A stretch of 64,000 bases of DNA from Candidatus Anaerostipes excrementavium (GCA_019114985.1 DXEM01000010.1:1-64000), one strand, 5' to 3'; positions 27,338 to 35,746 are shown, numbered from the stretch's first letter. Numbers and translations: made by a program. Notes: generated by a model from the sequence alone, not told the origin.

Positions 27338-28620
27338 GCAATGATTCCGACGAGAAAGGTAATAAGTTCTGTCACCGGGAATGCCAGCCATACTCCGGTC
27401 ATCTGCCATATTCCGGATAATAGGAAGGAGACCGGAATCAAGATAATAAATCCGCGCAGTGTAGAAATCAGCTGAGCAGGAATCGCATGTTCTGAAGCTG
27501 AAAAGTAAAGCGATAATACAATGTTGCATCCGGCAAAAAACATCCCAATGAAGTAAAGTTTGATCCCGTCAGAAGCAATGGCTTGAAGCATAGGATTATG
27601 TTCGCTGTTAAAAATAGCAGTAAGGGCTTCTGCAAATTGAAAAGTAAAGAAATATACTGCAGCAGCAATCAGGAACGATGAACAAACCGCATAAGACAGG
27701 AATGCCTTCATATCTTTATGTGCCCGCTGCCCCAGAGAACGGCTCACCAACGGCTGGATGCCCTGTCCCAAACTTGTAAAGATGGCAATTACAACAAGGG
27801 ATATGTTGGCAATGACTCCGTAAGCGGCGACACCGACATTTCCTTCTAAGCCAAGAATAATATAATTAAAGACAATCATAACGATGCCGGATGATACTTC
27901 GGTAATGAAGGAAGGAAGTCCAAGTGTAATTCCGGCTAGGCAAAGTCGGGAAGAAATTGGTGCAAAGGATACTTTCAAATGATTTTCTTTCTTTCGAAAA
28001 TGACCGGAAAGTATAATGAGGCTGATAACCGGTGCAAGTCCTGTGGCAAAAACAGCTCCGAACATTCCCATGCCGCATGGGAAAATAAAAATATAATCTA
28101 ATATGATATTGGATAGACTACCTACAATCATTGCTGTCATAGAAAGTTTTGGATTTCCGTCGTTTCGGACAAAGCAAAGGATTGTATCATTTAACAAAAA
28201 AGCCGGTGCAAATAAAAGCAGAACTTTCAGGTAAGTGTTTGTCATAGAAAAAACATTTGCATCAGCTCCTAATAAGCGGGAAATATGATGGGAGAAAAAC
28301 AATCCTGCGAATGAAAATAAAACAGCAAAGAAAAGGACCATATAAAGAGTGTTTGTAAAAACACGGCGGGCGTCCTTTTCTTTTTTTTGACTTTGGAATA
28401 CAGAAAATTTAACCGATCCTCCCATTCCAAGCATCAGACCGCTCCCATGGATTTAATTATAGACAGGAATTGCCAGATTCAAAGCAGCAAGTCCCTTTGT
28501 GCCAAGTCCTTTGGATACGAAAAAGGTATCGGCTAAAATATAACAGGAAAGTCCGATCATTCCCAGCATATTTAGAAGAGAGTAGCGCAGAAATTCCTGA
28601 AAATTATGGTGTTGTTTCAT
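27307..28620 (-). pseudogene. MATE-family efflux protein, interrupted by one in-frame stop
   Basis: Read from the ATG at 28620 (with AAAGGAG before it), the frame gives a normal MATE N-terminus (HNFQEFLRYSLLNMLGM, ADTFFVSKGLG, LNLAIPVYN), then TAA at 28453-28455, then continues in the same frame with IHGSGLMLGMGG and a full MATE body to 27307. The stop falls in the conserved segment before IHGSG. One base change explains it; no frameshift exists. Without the stop it would be 437 residues, full length. It is either a recent pseudogene, a strain variant, or a sequencing error. MATE proteins export drugs or metabolites against Na+ or H+. Confidence 0.88.
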
Positions 28621-28647
28621 ATAAATCTCCTTTCCGTTGTTTCACAT

Positions 28648-28696
28648 AAAAAAAGCCAGGCATCCTATCTTCTAAGGCCTATCGATAGGGCGTCTG
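28648..28696 (-). terminator. attenuator-like terminator before the MATE gene
   Basis: On the minus strand CCTATC pairs with GATAGG, extended by CAG-CG / TG-CTG past two mismatches, then seven T. It lies 28 bp before the MATE start and about 55 bp after its promoter. Confidence 0.75.
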
Positions 28697-28732
28697 ACAA
28701 ATCGCTGCCCGGCGGCAGCGCAAAACAATCAT
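28679..28732 (-). CDS. possible leader peptide of the MATE gene (17 codons)
   Basis: A short frame, MIVLRCRRAAICQTPYR, ends in a TAG inside the attenuator loop. Five Arg/Cys-rich codons lie early. Its ribosome site (GAAAAGA) is weak. A perfect hairpin, CGCTGCC/GGCAGCG, sits inside it (28703-28720). Placement of the stop in the terminator suggests ribosome-controlled attenuation as known for some antibiotic-resistance genes; translation is not shown. Confidence 0.4.
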   Translation of the reverse strand: MIVLRCRRAAICQTPYR

Positions 28733-28751
28733 AATCTTTTCACTAAGAGAA

Positions 28752-28780
28752 AATATATCATACTTTAGAATAGGTGTCAA
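28752..28780 (-). promoter_or_regulatory. promoter of the MATE leader
   Basis: On the minus strand TTGACA, 17 bp, TATATT: a near-consensus sigma-A promoter about 20 bp before the leader frame. Confidence 0.8.
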
Positions 28781-28819
28781 GAATGATAAAGAGCCGTTGT
28801 TACGAGAAAATTCTAGCCG

Positions 28820-28832
28820 CAACCTATGGTTG
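28820..28832. promoter_or_regulatory. 13-bp palindrome between MATE and the XRE regulator
   Basis: CAACC-TAT-GGTTG, a perfect dyad upstream of both divergent promoters. A possible operator for the XRE regulator; binding is unproven. Confidence 0.4.
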
Positions 28833-28864
28833 ACAATGTTCCACCTGCCATTTTCTTGTCTTTA

Positions 28865-28873
28865 TGGTATGAT
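28865..28873 (+). promoter_or_regulatory. extended -10 promoter of the XRE regulator gene
   Basis: TGGTATGAT (TGn plus TATGAT) with no good -35. Confidence 0.45.
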
Positions 28874-28916
28874 AATGTTATGTTTCATCCATACCAAAAA
28901 AGGAGGATATGACAAT

Positions 28917-29693
28917 ATGGGATTTGGAGAGAAACTCATAAAACTTCGGAAGCAAAAAGGAATGTCCCAGGAGCAGCTGGGAATGCAGCTTGGAATCACA
29001 CGACAATCCGTAAGCAAATGGGAATCAGGAAGTACATTGCCGGAACTTTCAAAACTCATTGCGATTTCAGAAATTTTTGGAGTGAGTGTGGATTACCTTG
29101 TAAAGGATGAGATGGAAAAAGATTTTGAAAAGGTTCAGATACAAGAGAACTCACATTTGGAAGAAAAGATGGACGAAATTTCCAGATATATTCGTGGATA
29201 TCAGTTTACAAGCAAGCGTCAGATCTTGGGAATTCCGCTGGTTTCCATTCGGCTGGGCCGCGGCCTGGGGAGGGATCGTGTTGCAAAAGGGTGGATCGCG
29301 ATTGGAAATATTGCGATAGGATTCTTAAGTCTTGGAGCAGTAAGTGTTGGTATTTTAAGTTTTGGAGCGCTGGCTGCCGGGCTGATTGCAATAGGCGCCA
29401 TGGCCATAGGAGGATTCGCCCTTGGAGCGCTGGCAATTGGAATCTTGGCGATTGGTTCCGGAGTGTTTGGTATTTATGCCGGAGGAGTTGCTGCATTTGG
29501 GAAAGAAATATCAGTAGGTGTTGCGGCATTCGGGAAGACCGCAATTGGAGAAACAGCGAAAGGAGAACATTGCCTGTTATGGGGAAATGGACTCTCGGCA
29601 GATCAAATTGGTCATTTCTTAGATCAAAACCATCCAAATTTGTGGCAGCCTCTGCGTGATTTTTTTGTATTCCTTGGACAATATATTAAATAA
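28917..29693 (+). CDS. XRE-family regulator with glycine pentad-repeat domain
   Basis: Helix-turn-helix DNA-binding domain in residues ~5-60 (LRKQKGMSQEQLG, ITRQSVSKWESG). A linker leads to an unusual C-terminal array: from residue 126 to 195 a glycine occurs at every fifth position, 14 units of the form xx[AS][ILVF]G, then a six-residue spacer and three more units. The array is hydrophobic and could form a membrane domain or a beta-solenoid. An upstream in-frame start without a ribosome site is rejected in favour of the ATG after GGAGG. Likely a membrane-linked or stress regulator; targets unknown. Confidence 0.8.
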   Translation: MGFGEKLIKLRKQKGMSQEQLGMQLGITRQSVSKWESGSTLPELSKLIAISEIFGVSVDYLVKDEMEKDFEKVQIQENSHLEEKMDEISRYIRGYQFTSKRQILGIPLVSIRLGRGLGRDRVAKGWIAIGNIAIGFLSLGAVSVGILSFGALAAGLIAIGAMAIGGFALGALAIGILAIGSGVFGIYAGGVAAFGKEISVGVAAFGKTAIGETAKGEHCLLWGNGLSADQIGHFLDQNHPNLWQPLRDFFVFLGQYIK

Positions 29694-29768
29694 GAAAGGA
29701 TGACTTTCTTCCGGCAAAGTGATAAATTAATAGAAGAAAGATATTGTAGTAGAAAGGATGAAAAGATC

Positions 29769-30470
29769 ATGTATACAATGAGAGGACGGATCCGATATAG
29801 TGAAACAAATGCATCCGGCAGTCTTCCGATTGCCGGGATTTTGGATTATTTTCAAGATTGCAGTGTGTTTCAATCAGAGGAATTGGGGCTGGGGGTAAAA
29901 TACCTGGCGTCCAGAAATCGGGCATGGGTCTTAAATTCCTGGCAGCTTGAGGTAAAGCGTTTTCCAAAAGAATGTGAATTCGTTACAGTCGAGACGTGGG
30001 CTTCTGGTTTTCACAGATTTCATGGTGATCGAAATTTCGTCATGAAAGCTGGAGGCGGGGAGACGATCGCATATGCCAATTCTATTTGGGTTTATATGGA
30101 TTTAGAATCCGGGCGGCCGACAAAACCTTCCCAAGAGCAGATTCTTAAATATCAGGTGGAACCGCCGCTTAAAATGGAATATCAGTCCAGGAAGATTCGG
30201 GTGGCTGCCGAATGGGAAGAACGAGAGCCGGTGCGAGTAAAGAAGGAGTGGATTGACAGCAATCATCATGTAAATAACAGTTATTACGTAAAAGCGGCAT
30301 GCAACGAATTGCCGGAAGATTTGGCAGTTTCCAGGCTGCGTGTCGAGTACAAAAGACAGGCGGTACTAGGAGATATATTGTACCCGAGGATCGCAGAAGA
30401 AAATGACAGGATTGTGGCAGCTTTATGTGACAAAGAAGGAAAGCCATATGCGCTGACGGAATTTCAATAA
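29769..30470 (+). CDS. acyl-ACP thioesterase
   Basis: FatA/FatB-type double hot-dog thioesterase releasing fatty acids from acyl-carrier protein. The N-terminal domain has GRIRYSETNASGSLPIAGIL and QDCSVFQSEELG; WVLNSWQ and the second domain's EWIDSNHHVNNSYYVK carry the catalytic Asn/His region. 233 residues, typical of bacterial members. An earlier frame start is dropped because AAAGGA fits the ATG at 29769. Confidence 0.88.
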   Translation: MYTMRGRIRYSETNASGSLPIAGILDYFQDCSVFQSEELGLGVKYLASRNRAWVLNSWQLEVKRFPKECEFVTVETWASGFHRFHGDRNFVMKAGGGETIAYANSIWVYMDLESGRPTKPSQEQILKYQVEPPLKMEYQSRKIRVAAEWEEREPVRVKKEWIDSNHHVNNSYYVKAACNELPEDLAVSRLRVEYKRQAVLGDILYPRIAEENDRIVAALCDKEGKPYALTEFQ

Positions 30471-30509
30471 GCCATACAAGAATAATGTTTGCAGCAGGAG
30501 GAAAGACAG

Positions 30510-31475
30510 ATGGAGAGACGAAAGATTGTAATTTTAGGAGCAGGACATGTAGGAACCCACTGTGCGTCCAGTTTGATGTTCCGTGGATTTGCCGAGGAGA
30601 TCATCCTGATGGATCAAGATGAAAAGAAAGCCGAGAGCCAGGCTTTGGATCTGGATGATATGGGATCCTGCCTTCCGTATAAGGTGACGATTCGTGCCGG
30701 AGGGTATGAGGAGCTTCAGGATGCACAGATTTTAGTCAATGCCATTGGCAGGAGCCGCAGACCGGGAGAGACAAGGCTTGATTTATTTGAAGATTCTATG
30801 GAACGCCTGAAAGATGTGATTCCGAAGATAAAAAATTCGGGCTTTCATGGGATTTTGATTAGCATTACCAATCCTGCAGATGTGGTTGGAGAGTGTCTGA
30901 GAAGAAAGCTCGGTATGGATCGTTTCCGGTGTTTCAGCACGGGAACCAGCTTAGACAGTCTTCGGATTCAAAGAATTTTAGAGGAGAAAACCGGATATGA
31001 CCGAAATTCCATAAAAGCTTTTTGTATGGGAGAACACGGGGATTCTCAGATGGTTCCCTTATCTCATGTATCCATAGGGGGAAAACCATTTGCGCTTCTT
31101 CAAAAGGAACATCCGGATACATTGGGAAAAATTACGTTGGAAGAACTTCAGGAGGAAGTCAGACAGGCAGGAATGACAGTGATTGAAGGAAAAGGAAGCA
31201 CAGAATTTGGCATTGGAATTGCTTTGTGCGAGATTGTGGGGGCAATTTTCCATGATCAAAAACGAATCTGGCCATTGTCGGTTTCTTTAAATGGGGAATT
31301 CGGACAGGAAAATGTGGCTGCCGGAGTTCCCGCGGTCATTGGAAAAAATGGAATCGAAGAGATTTTCGAGTTGGATTTAGATGAAAAAGAGAAGCAGGAA
31401 TTTGATCATTCCTGTGAGGTGATTCGAGGATATCTAAAAAAGGCAGAGAATCTGCTTGAAATTTCTTGCGAATGA
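30510..31475 (+). CDS. LDH/MDH-superfamily 2-hydroxyacid dehydrogenase (divergent paralogue)
   Basis: Second member of the lactate/malate dehydrogenase family in this window. It keeps GAGHVGTHCA (nucleotide binding), GEHGDS (catalytic His) and ETRLDL. The specificity loop, however, reads GRSRRPGETR: the Gln of lactate dehydrogenase is replaced by Arg, the residue malate dehydrogenases use. The rest is LDH-like, so the substrate could be oxaloacetate or another 2-oxoacid. 321 residues; GGAGG sets the start. It lies 39 bp after the thioesterase gene. Confidence 0.82.
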   Translation: MERRKIVILGAGHVGTHCASSLMFRGFAEEIILMDQDEKKAESQALDLDDMGSCLPYKVTIRAGGYEELQDAQILVNAIGRSRRPGETRLDLFEDSMERLKDVIPKIKNSGFHGILISITNPADVVGECLRRKLGMDRFRCFSTGTSLDSLRIQRILEEKTGYDRNSIKAFCMGEHGDSQMVPLSHVSIGGKPFALLQKEHPDTLGKITLEELQEEVRQAGMTVIEGKGSTEFGIGIALCEIVGAIFHDQKRIWPLSVSLNGEFGQENVAAGVPAVIGKNGIEEIFELDLDEKEKQEFDHSCEVIRGYLKKAENLLEISCE

Positions 31476-31494
31476 ACCGTTTCTTTTGTATAAT
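31466..31494 (+). promoter_or_regulatory. upstream promoter of the LRR gene leader
   Basis: TTGCGA, 17 bp, TATAAT, at the end of the dehydrogenase gene. Confidence 0.5.
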
Positions 31495-31582
31495 TCAAGT
31501 AACTAGTAACGATTCGGTCATAGTGACAGAAAGAGGTAAAAAAACCGTGTCCATTTTATAGGATACAGTTTAGTTTAAAAGG

Positions 31583-31612
31583 TTGACGTTTATGAAACAG
31601 TTTGGGTATAAT
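31583..31612 (+). promoter_or_regulatory. promoter directly before the GACA tract
   Basis: TTGACG, 18 bp, TATAAT. The expected start site falls within the first GACA units. Confidence 0.65.
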
Positions 31613-31614
31613 CT

Positions 31615-31672
<58 letters not shown>

Positions 31673-31718
31673 TAAAGTCTGCTCTTTTTGCATACAAAAA
31701 CATACAGAGCATATCAGC

Positions 31719-31755
31719 ACCATGATATCCTTTTACGGGAAATCATGGTTTTTTT
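31719..31755 (+). terminator. terminator in the LRR gene leader
   Basis: ACCATGAT pairs with ATCATGGT, with more pairing inside, then seven T. It lies between the promoter/repeat and the LRR gene, so transcripts must read through it. Confidence 0.8.
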
Positions 31756-31798
31756 GCGTCCTATGAAGAAAGCAGGAATGAAAGGAGCGAAATGATTG

Positions 31799-34549
31799 AT
31801 GAAACTGAAGAAACTGACAGCGGTCATACTGACTTTTATATTGAGTTTCTCTAATCTGGGAATAAATTTTCCTGTCTATGCAGGAGAAACAAGAAGTAAT
31901 GAAATCAACAAGAATTCGTTTAATGAGTATTTTTGGGAAACATATATTAAAGACTTTGATAAGGATAATAATGATACTCTTTCTGATCAAGAGATATCTA
32001 ATATAACAGAACTTGATATGAGCGGAGACAGTAACCTTAAAAATGTAAATGGTATTGAATATTTAACATCCCTAACGAAGTTGGATTGTTCCAACACCCA
32101 AATAGAATCCTTGGATACAAACCGCTTGAGTAACTTGACTTCCTTAGATTGTTCCAACACCCAAATAGAATCCTTGGAGACAGGGTCGTTGGTTCGATTG
32201 AATTCTTTAGATTGTTCCAACACTCAAATAACAACTTTGGAGACAGGGGCGTTGGGTCAATTGAGTTCTTTAGATTGTTCCAACACCCAAATAAAATCCT
32301 TGGATACAGGGGCGTTGGGTCAATTGAGTTCTTTAGATTGTTCCAACACCCAAATAAAATCCTTGGATACAGGGCTGTTGGGTCGATTGAGTTCTTTAGA
32401 TTGTTCCAACACCCAAATAGAATCCTTGGATACAGGGTCGTTGGGTCAATTGAGTTCTTTAGATTGTTCCAACACCCAAATAGAATCCTTGGATACAGGG
32501 CTGTTGGGTCGATTGACTTCTTTAGATTGTTCCAATACAAGCATTACTTATCTAAATCTGCCGCCAAACGCCAACATAACCAATTTAAAACTTTCTCCAA
32601 ATGAAGCGACGGTAACAGCGACAGGAAAAGAAATTTCTTTAGATACTTTGGGTACTGGTATTGACGCAAGTAAAATTAAAGTTACGAGCAACGGAACATT
32701 GTCGGGAAAAACGATTATCGTAGATAACATGACACAGAATGTTGTTTACACCTACAACTGCGGACAGAATAAGGGAAGTGATGTGTTCATGACCGTCACT
32801 CTGACCATAAATCAAGGGGATAAGGGAAACAGTACGGTAACGATCAACAAGAGCCTTGACAAAACCTATGACGGCCATCCTGTGGAACTGACTAGTTCGA
32901 ACGTGACAATAACAGGGACATCATCAACGAATGTTGCTTTTCAATGGTATAAGAAAAATGCAGATAATCAGTGGAAAGAGATTCTTTCTCCACCTCAAGA
33001 TGCAGGAAAATATCAGGTTATCGCCAGCGTATCTGAAGATAACTATTATAATGGAGCCGATTCTCAAGCACTGGAATTTGAAATCTCACAGGCTGCAAAT
33101 AGCTGGACAACAAAACTTTCCATTGAGGGCTGGACCTATGGAGAGACAGCAAAGAAGCCGACAGCGGAAGCTAAGTTTGGAGATGCGACATTTTCTTACA
33201 GCAAAGATAAGGATGGTACATACAGCAAAGATGCCCCGACAGAGGCAGGGACATGGTATGTGAAAGCCAGTGTAGCGGACAATGATAATTACACAGGATT
33301 GGAAGCAATTACATCCTTTAGAATTGCTCAGGCAAACAGTAAAGTTACGATCACAACAGAAAAAATGGACAAAAAATATGATAAAGAAGCTGTCTCTGTC
33401 CCGGAAGTCAAGAAAACAGGAAGCACAAAAGCTGTCACTTTTACCTGGTATCAGAAAACACAGGATGGTACCTGGAAGGAACTTTCTTCCGCTCCTGTGA
33501 ACGCGGGAAGTTATAAAGTAGAGGCAAGCGTAGAAGCAGATACCAATTACAAAAAAGCATCTGCAGAAAAGGAATTTGTGATATCCAAAGCGGAGAATGA
33601 GTGGACAAAAAAACTTTCCATTGAGGGCTGGACCTATGGGGAAAAAGCTAAGGAACCGATAGCGGAAGCCAAGTTTGGAAATGTGACATTCTCTTACAGC
33701 AAAGATAAGGATGGCACATACAGCAAAGATGTTCCGACAAAAGCAGGGACATGGTATGTAAAGGCGACCGTGGAAGGCAATGACAATTATACAGGATTGG
33801 AAGCAACTGCATCCTTTAAGATTGGCAAAACAGACAGTAAAGTTGAAATCACGACAGAGAAGATGGATAAAAAATATGATAAAGAAGCTGTCTCTGATCC
33901 GGAAGTCAAGAAAACAGGAAGCACAAAAGCTGTCACTTTTACCTGGTATCAGAAAACACAGGATGGTACTTGGAAGGAACTTTCTTCCGCTCCTGTGAAC
34001 GCGGGAAGTTATAAAGTAGAGGCAAGCGTAGAAGCAGATAACAATTACAAAAAAGCATCTGCAGAAAAGGAATTCGTGATATCCAAAGCGGAGAATGAGT
34101 GGATCAAAGATCTTTCAATGAAAGGTTGGATCTATGGCGAGAAGGCAAATCTTCCAACAGCAGAAGCGAAGTTTGGGGATGTGGTATTTTCTTACAGTAA
34201 TGAAAAAAATGGTACATACCGTACAGAGATCCCAACGGAAGCAGGAACATGGTATGTGAAGGCAGTTGTGGAAGAAACGGATAATTATACAGGGTTAGAA
34301 ACCATTCGGGAATTTACAATTCTTGAAGCGGAGACTCCGCAGGATACAGGTTCTTCAACTGGTACAGATAATGTTAATTCTTCAACTGGTACAGATCAAA
34401 GCGGAACAGACGAAGAAAAGAAAGACAGCAATACGGAAAATGATATGAAAACAGGCGAAACAGCAGATGTTTTTATGTGGGGTACCATATCCATCCTTTC
34501 TGCATTAGGAATATGGACGGCAAGTGTGAGACGCAAAAGAAGAAAATAA
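31799..34549 (+). CDS. secreted leucine-rich-repeat surface protein with wall-sorting tail
   Basis: Signal peptide (residues 1-28, cut near PVYAG); an EF-hand-like loop DKDNNDTLSDQE; eight 21-residue leucine-rich repeats built on LDCSNTQIESLDTG; then alternating Ig-like modules, one starting KVTITTEKMDKKYDKEAV and one WTKKLSIEGWTYGEKA, forming a 166-residue pair repeated about 2.5 times; a Ser/Thr/Gly-rich linker; and a tail with KTGE, a membrane segment and RRKRRK. The tail resembles the Lachnospiraceae sortase signals, without a canonical LPxTG. An in-frame TTG one codon earlier could also start. 916 residues. Ligand unknown; adhesion is likely. Confidence 0.85.
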   Translation: MKLKKLTAVILTFILSFSNLGINFPVYAGETRSNEINKNSFNEYFWETYIKDFDKDNNDTLSDQEISNITELDMSGDSNLKNVNGIEYLTSLTKLDCSNTQIESLDTNRLSNLTSLDCSNTQIESLETGSLVRLNSLDCSNTQITTLETGALGQLSSLDCSNTQIKSLDTGALGQLSSLDCSNTQIKSLDTGLLGRLSSLDCSNTQIESLDTGSLGQLSSLDCSNTQIESLDTGLLGRLTSLDCSNTSITYLNLPPNANITNLKLSPNEATVTATGKEISLDTLGTGIDASKIKVTSNGTLSGKTIIVDNMTQNVVYTYNCGQNKGSDVFMTVTLTINQGDKGNSTVTINKSLDKTYDGHPVELTSSNVTITGTSSTNVAFQWYKKNADNQWKEILSPPQDAGKYQVIASVSEDNYYNGADSQALEFEISQAANSWTTKLSIEGWTYGETAKKPTAEAKFGDATFSYSKDKDGTYSKDAPTEAGTWYVKASVADNDNYTGLEAITSFRIAQANSKVTITTEKMDKKYDKEAVSVPEVKKTGSTKAVTFTWYQKTQDGTWKELSSAPVNAGSYKVEASVEADTNYKKASAEKEFVISKAENEWTKKLSIEGWTYGEKAKEPIAEAKFGNVTFSYSKDKDGTYSKDVPTKAGTWYVKATVEGNDNYTGLEATASFKIGKTDSKVEITTEKMDKKYDKEAVSDPEVKKTGSTKAVTFTWYQKTQDGTWKELSSAPVNAGSYKVEASVEADNNYKKASAEKEFVISKAENEWIKDLSMKGWIYGEKANLPTAEAKFGDVVFSYSNEKNGTYRTEIPTEAGTWYVKAVVEETDNYTGLETIREFTILEAETPQDTGSSTGTDNVNSSTGTDQSGTDEEKKDSNTENDMKTGETADVFMWGTISILSALGIWTASVRRKRRK
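32081..32545 (+). repeat. 63-bp tandem repeat encoding the LRRs
   Basis: Seven full 63-bp units start at 32081, 32144, 32207, 32270, 32333, 32396 and 32459, with a partial eighth at 32522. The DNA is nearly identical between units, so recent expansion or recombination is likely. Confidence 0.95.
33100..34340 (+). repeat. 498-bp tandem repeat encoding paired Ig-like modules
   Basis: Equivalent points lie 498 bp apart (for example 33381 and 33879). Two units plus about half of a third are present; the middle segment is almost identical between copies. Confidence 0.9.
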
Positions 34550-34578
34550 AAAGAAATTTTAATATCTGTTTTTGTCAA

Positions 34579-34621
34579 GAAAAGACTCCCGGAAAGATTT
34601 GGATCTAATGGGAGTCTTTTT
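34579..34621. terminator. terminator of the LRR gene
   Basis: AAAAGACTCCC pairs with GGGAGTCTTTT; T runs on both strands. Confidence 0.88.
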
Positions 34622-34659
34622 GGACTGCAGGGGATAGATGTCAAGCTTCGTTTGACATC

Positions 34660-34923
34660 TTATAAAATAAAGCCGCGCAGAGCGTCGATGCGCTGTTGTT
34701 CTTCCGGCGACATGTCTTCTTTTAAGGCATCTATGATGATTGCGGTTTCTGCGTTGGTAAAGGAAAGTCCCTGTTCTGATAAACGGCTGGAAGCTGCCAT
34801 TAAGTCAGGAAGGATCATTTCCAGAGATTTCCCCTGGCATTGAGCCACCAGAAATTCCATGATTTCTAATTTTTTGGGGTCGATCGCCTGTAAGCGAGGA
34901 TTATTTTTCCAATTTTGATTCAT
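34660..34923 (-). CDS. small conserved-looking protein of unknown function
   Basis: 87 residues, helical and soluble in appearance: NNPRLQAIDPKKLEIMEFL at the start, then SFTNAETAIIIDALKEDMSPEE. AAAGGAG before the ATG overlaps the end of the upstream gene, 11 bp away, so the two are an operon. I recall similar small pairs in Clostridia but cannot name a function. An 8-bp hairpin (GATGTCAA/TTGACATC) follows the stop. Confidence 0.7.
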   Translation of the reverse strand: MNQNWKNNPRLQAIDPKKLEIMEFLVAQCQGKSLEMILPDLMAASSRLSEQGLSFTNAETAIIIDALKEDMSPEEQQRIDALRGFIL

Positions 34924-34934
34924 ATAGAACTCCT

Positions 34935-35444
34935 TTATTTATTTAAGATCTGATTTAATTGATTCATAAAATCATTGTTGGGAGAAGGGTTCTTTTGTTG
35001 ACCTTGGGACATCAGAAGCGGCATAAGCTTCGTAAACATATCATCGTTTGAAGAATTTTGAGGGGATGAGGAGAGATTCGGATTTGACTTCATAAAATCC
35101 TGATAGGTTTGATACATTCTCATCATCTGCATCATTTGAAGCATTTGATCGATTTGAGATGCTGTCTCTTTTGGAGCGCGCATTTTCATTGCGTTTAACA
35201 GCATTTCCATTGATGCGTCGTTTTGATCCAGACCGCAGGCAGACAGCGTTTCTTCCCGATCAAATTCTCGTGCGATGTGGGAAAGTTCTGTTATCTTAAT
35301 ATACATGGCCGCGGTCTTTTTAAGAGAAGGCGGAAGATACGGGAGAGCATCTTCCAGCATATTGGAGGAATCATTGCGGAAAAAGCGATCCCATGATTGT
35401 CTTTTTTGTTCCATTTTCGTCACAACCTTAGGCTTTGTTCTCAT
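34935..35444 (-). CDS. unknown Met/Gln-rich helical protein
   Basis: 169 residues. The first part is basic, the middle has LEDALPYLPPSLKKTAAMYIK, and the C-terminal half is a Met/Gln-rich helix (DQMLQMMQMMRMYQTYQDF) followed by an Asn/Ser-rich tail. No enzyme motif. The ATG at 35444 has a poor ribosome site; an alternative in-frame ATG at 35414 would shorten it by ten residues. First gene of a two-gene unit with the 87-residue protein. Confidence 0.7.
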   Translation of the reverse strand: MRTKPKVVTKMEQKRQSWDRFFRNDSSNMLEDALPYLPPSLKKTAAMYIKITELSHIAREFDREETLSACGLDQNDASMEMLLNAMKMRAPKETASQIDQMLQMMQMMRMYQTYQDFMKSNPNLSSSPQNSSNDDMFTKLMPLLMSQGQQKNPSPNNDFMNQLNQILNK

Positions 35445-35474
35445 ATCCTATAGTATTAGGAGGTGAGAAGATTT

Positions 35475-35654
35475 ATGAGTGAAATTTTTGTAGAAGAGGA
35501 AAATACCGTCTATGAGATCGATGAAGAATGCCTGAAAAGAAAGGCACAGAGAGAACAGTTGGCTGCAAGATCCCGAAAGGGGTATCATGCGCAGGAAGCC
35601 GGAAGAAACTGTCTGGGGATCGTGCTGATTTTGTTGTGCATTTGTATAAAATAG
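35475..35654 (+). CDS. small membrane-tailed protein of unknown function
   Basis: 59 residues: an acidic start (SEIFVEEENTVYEIDEE), a basic middle (KRKAQREQLAARSRKG) and a C-terminal hydrophobic tail NCLGIVLILLCICIK. AGGAGGTG nine bases upstream fixes the ATG rather than the earlier in-frame GTG. Divergent from the 169-residue gene, with starts about 30 bp apart. A terminator follows. Role unknown. Confidence 0.7.
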   Translation: MSEIFVEEENTVYEIDEECLKRKAQREQLAARSRKGYHAQEAGRNCLGIVLILLCICIK

Positions 35655-35662
35655 ATGAAAGG

Positions 35663-35687
35663 CCGGGGCTTTCAGCTCCGGTTTTTT
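35663..35687 (+). terminator. terminator of the small membrane-tailed gene
   Basis: CCGGGGC pairs with GCTCCGG (one G-T), followed by six T. Confidence 0.85.
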
Positions 35688-35717
35688 CGTATCCTTGTCC
35701 ATGACAGGGGATAATTT

Positions 35718-35746
35718 CTGCCCTGCCGGATGATCCGACAGGGCAG
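35718..35746. terminator. strong hairpin after the Gly/Cys-rich gene
   Basis: CTGCCCTG-CGGA pairs with TCCG-CAGGGCAG past one mismatch. The T run is only on the plus side, so a role as a terminator for the minus-strand gene is uncertain. Confidence 0.55.

Noticed and set aside
32037-32604. Long repetitive frames on both strands through the LRR region
   Set aside because: The 63-bp unit is divisible by three and happens to be open in other frames; the real frame has a signal peptide, LRR pattern and ribosome site.
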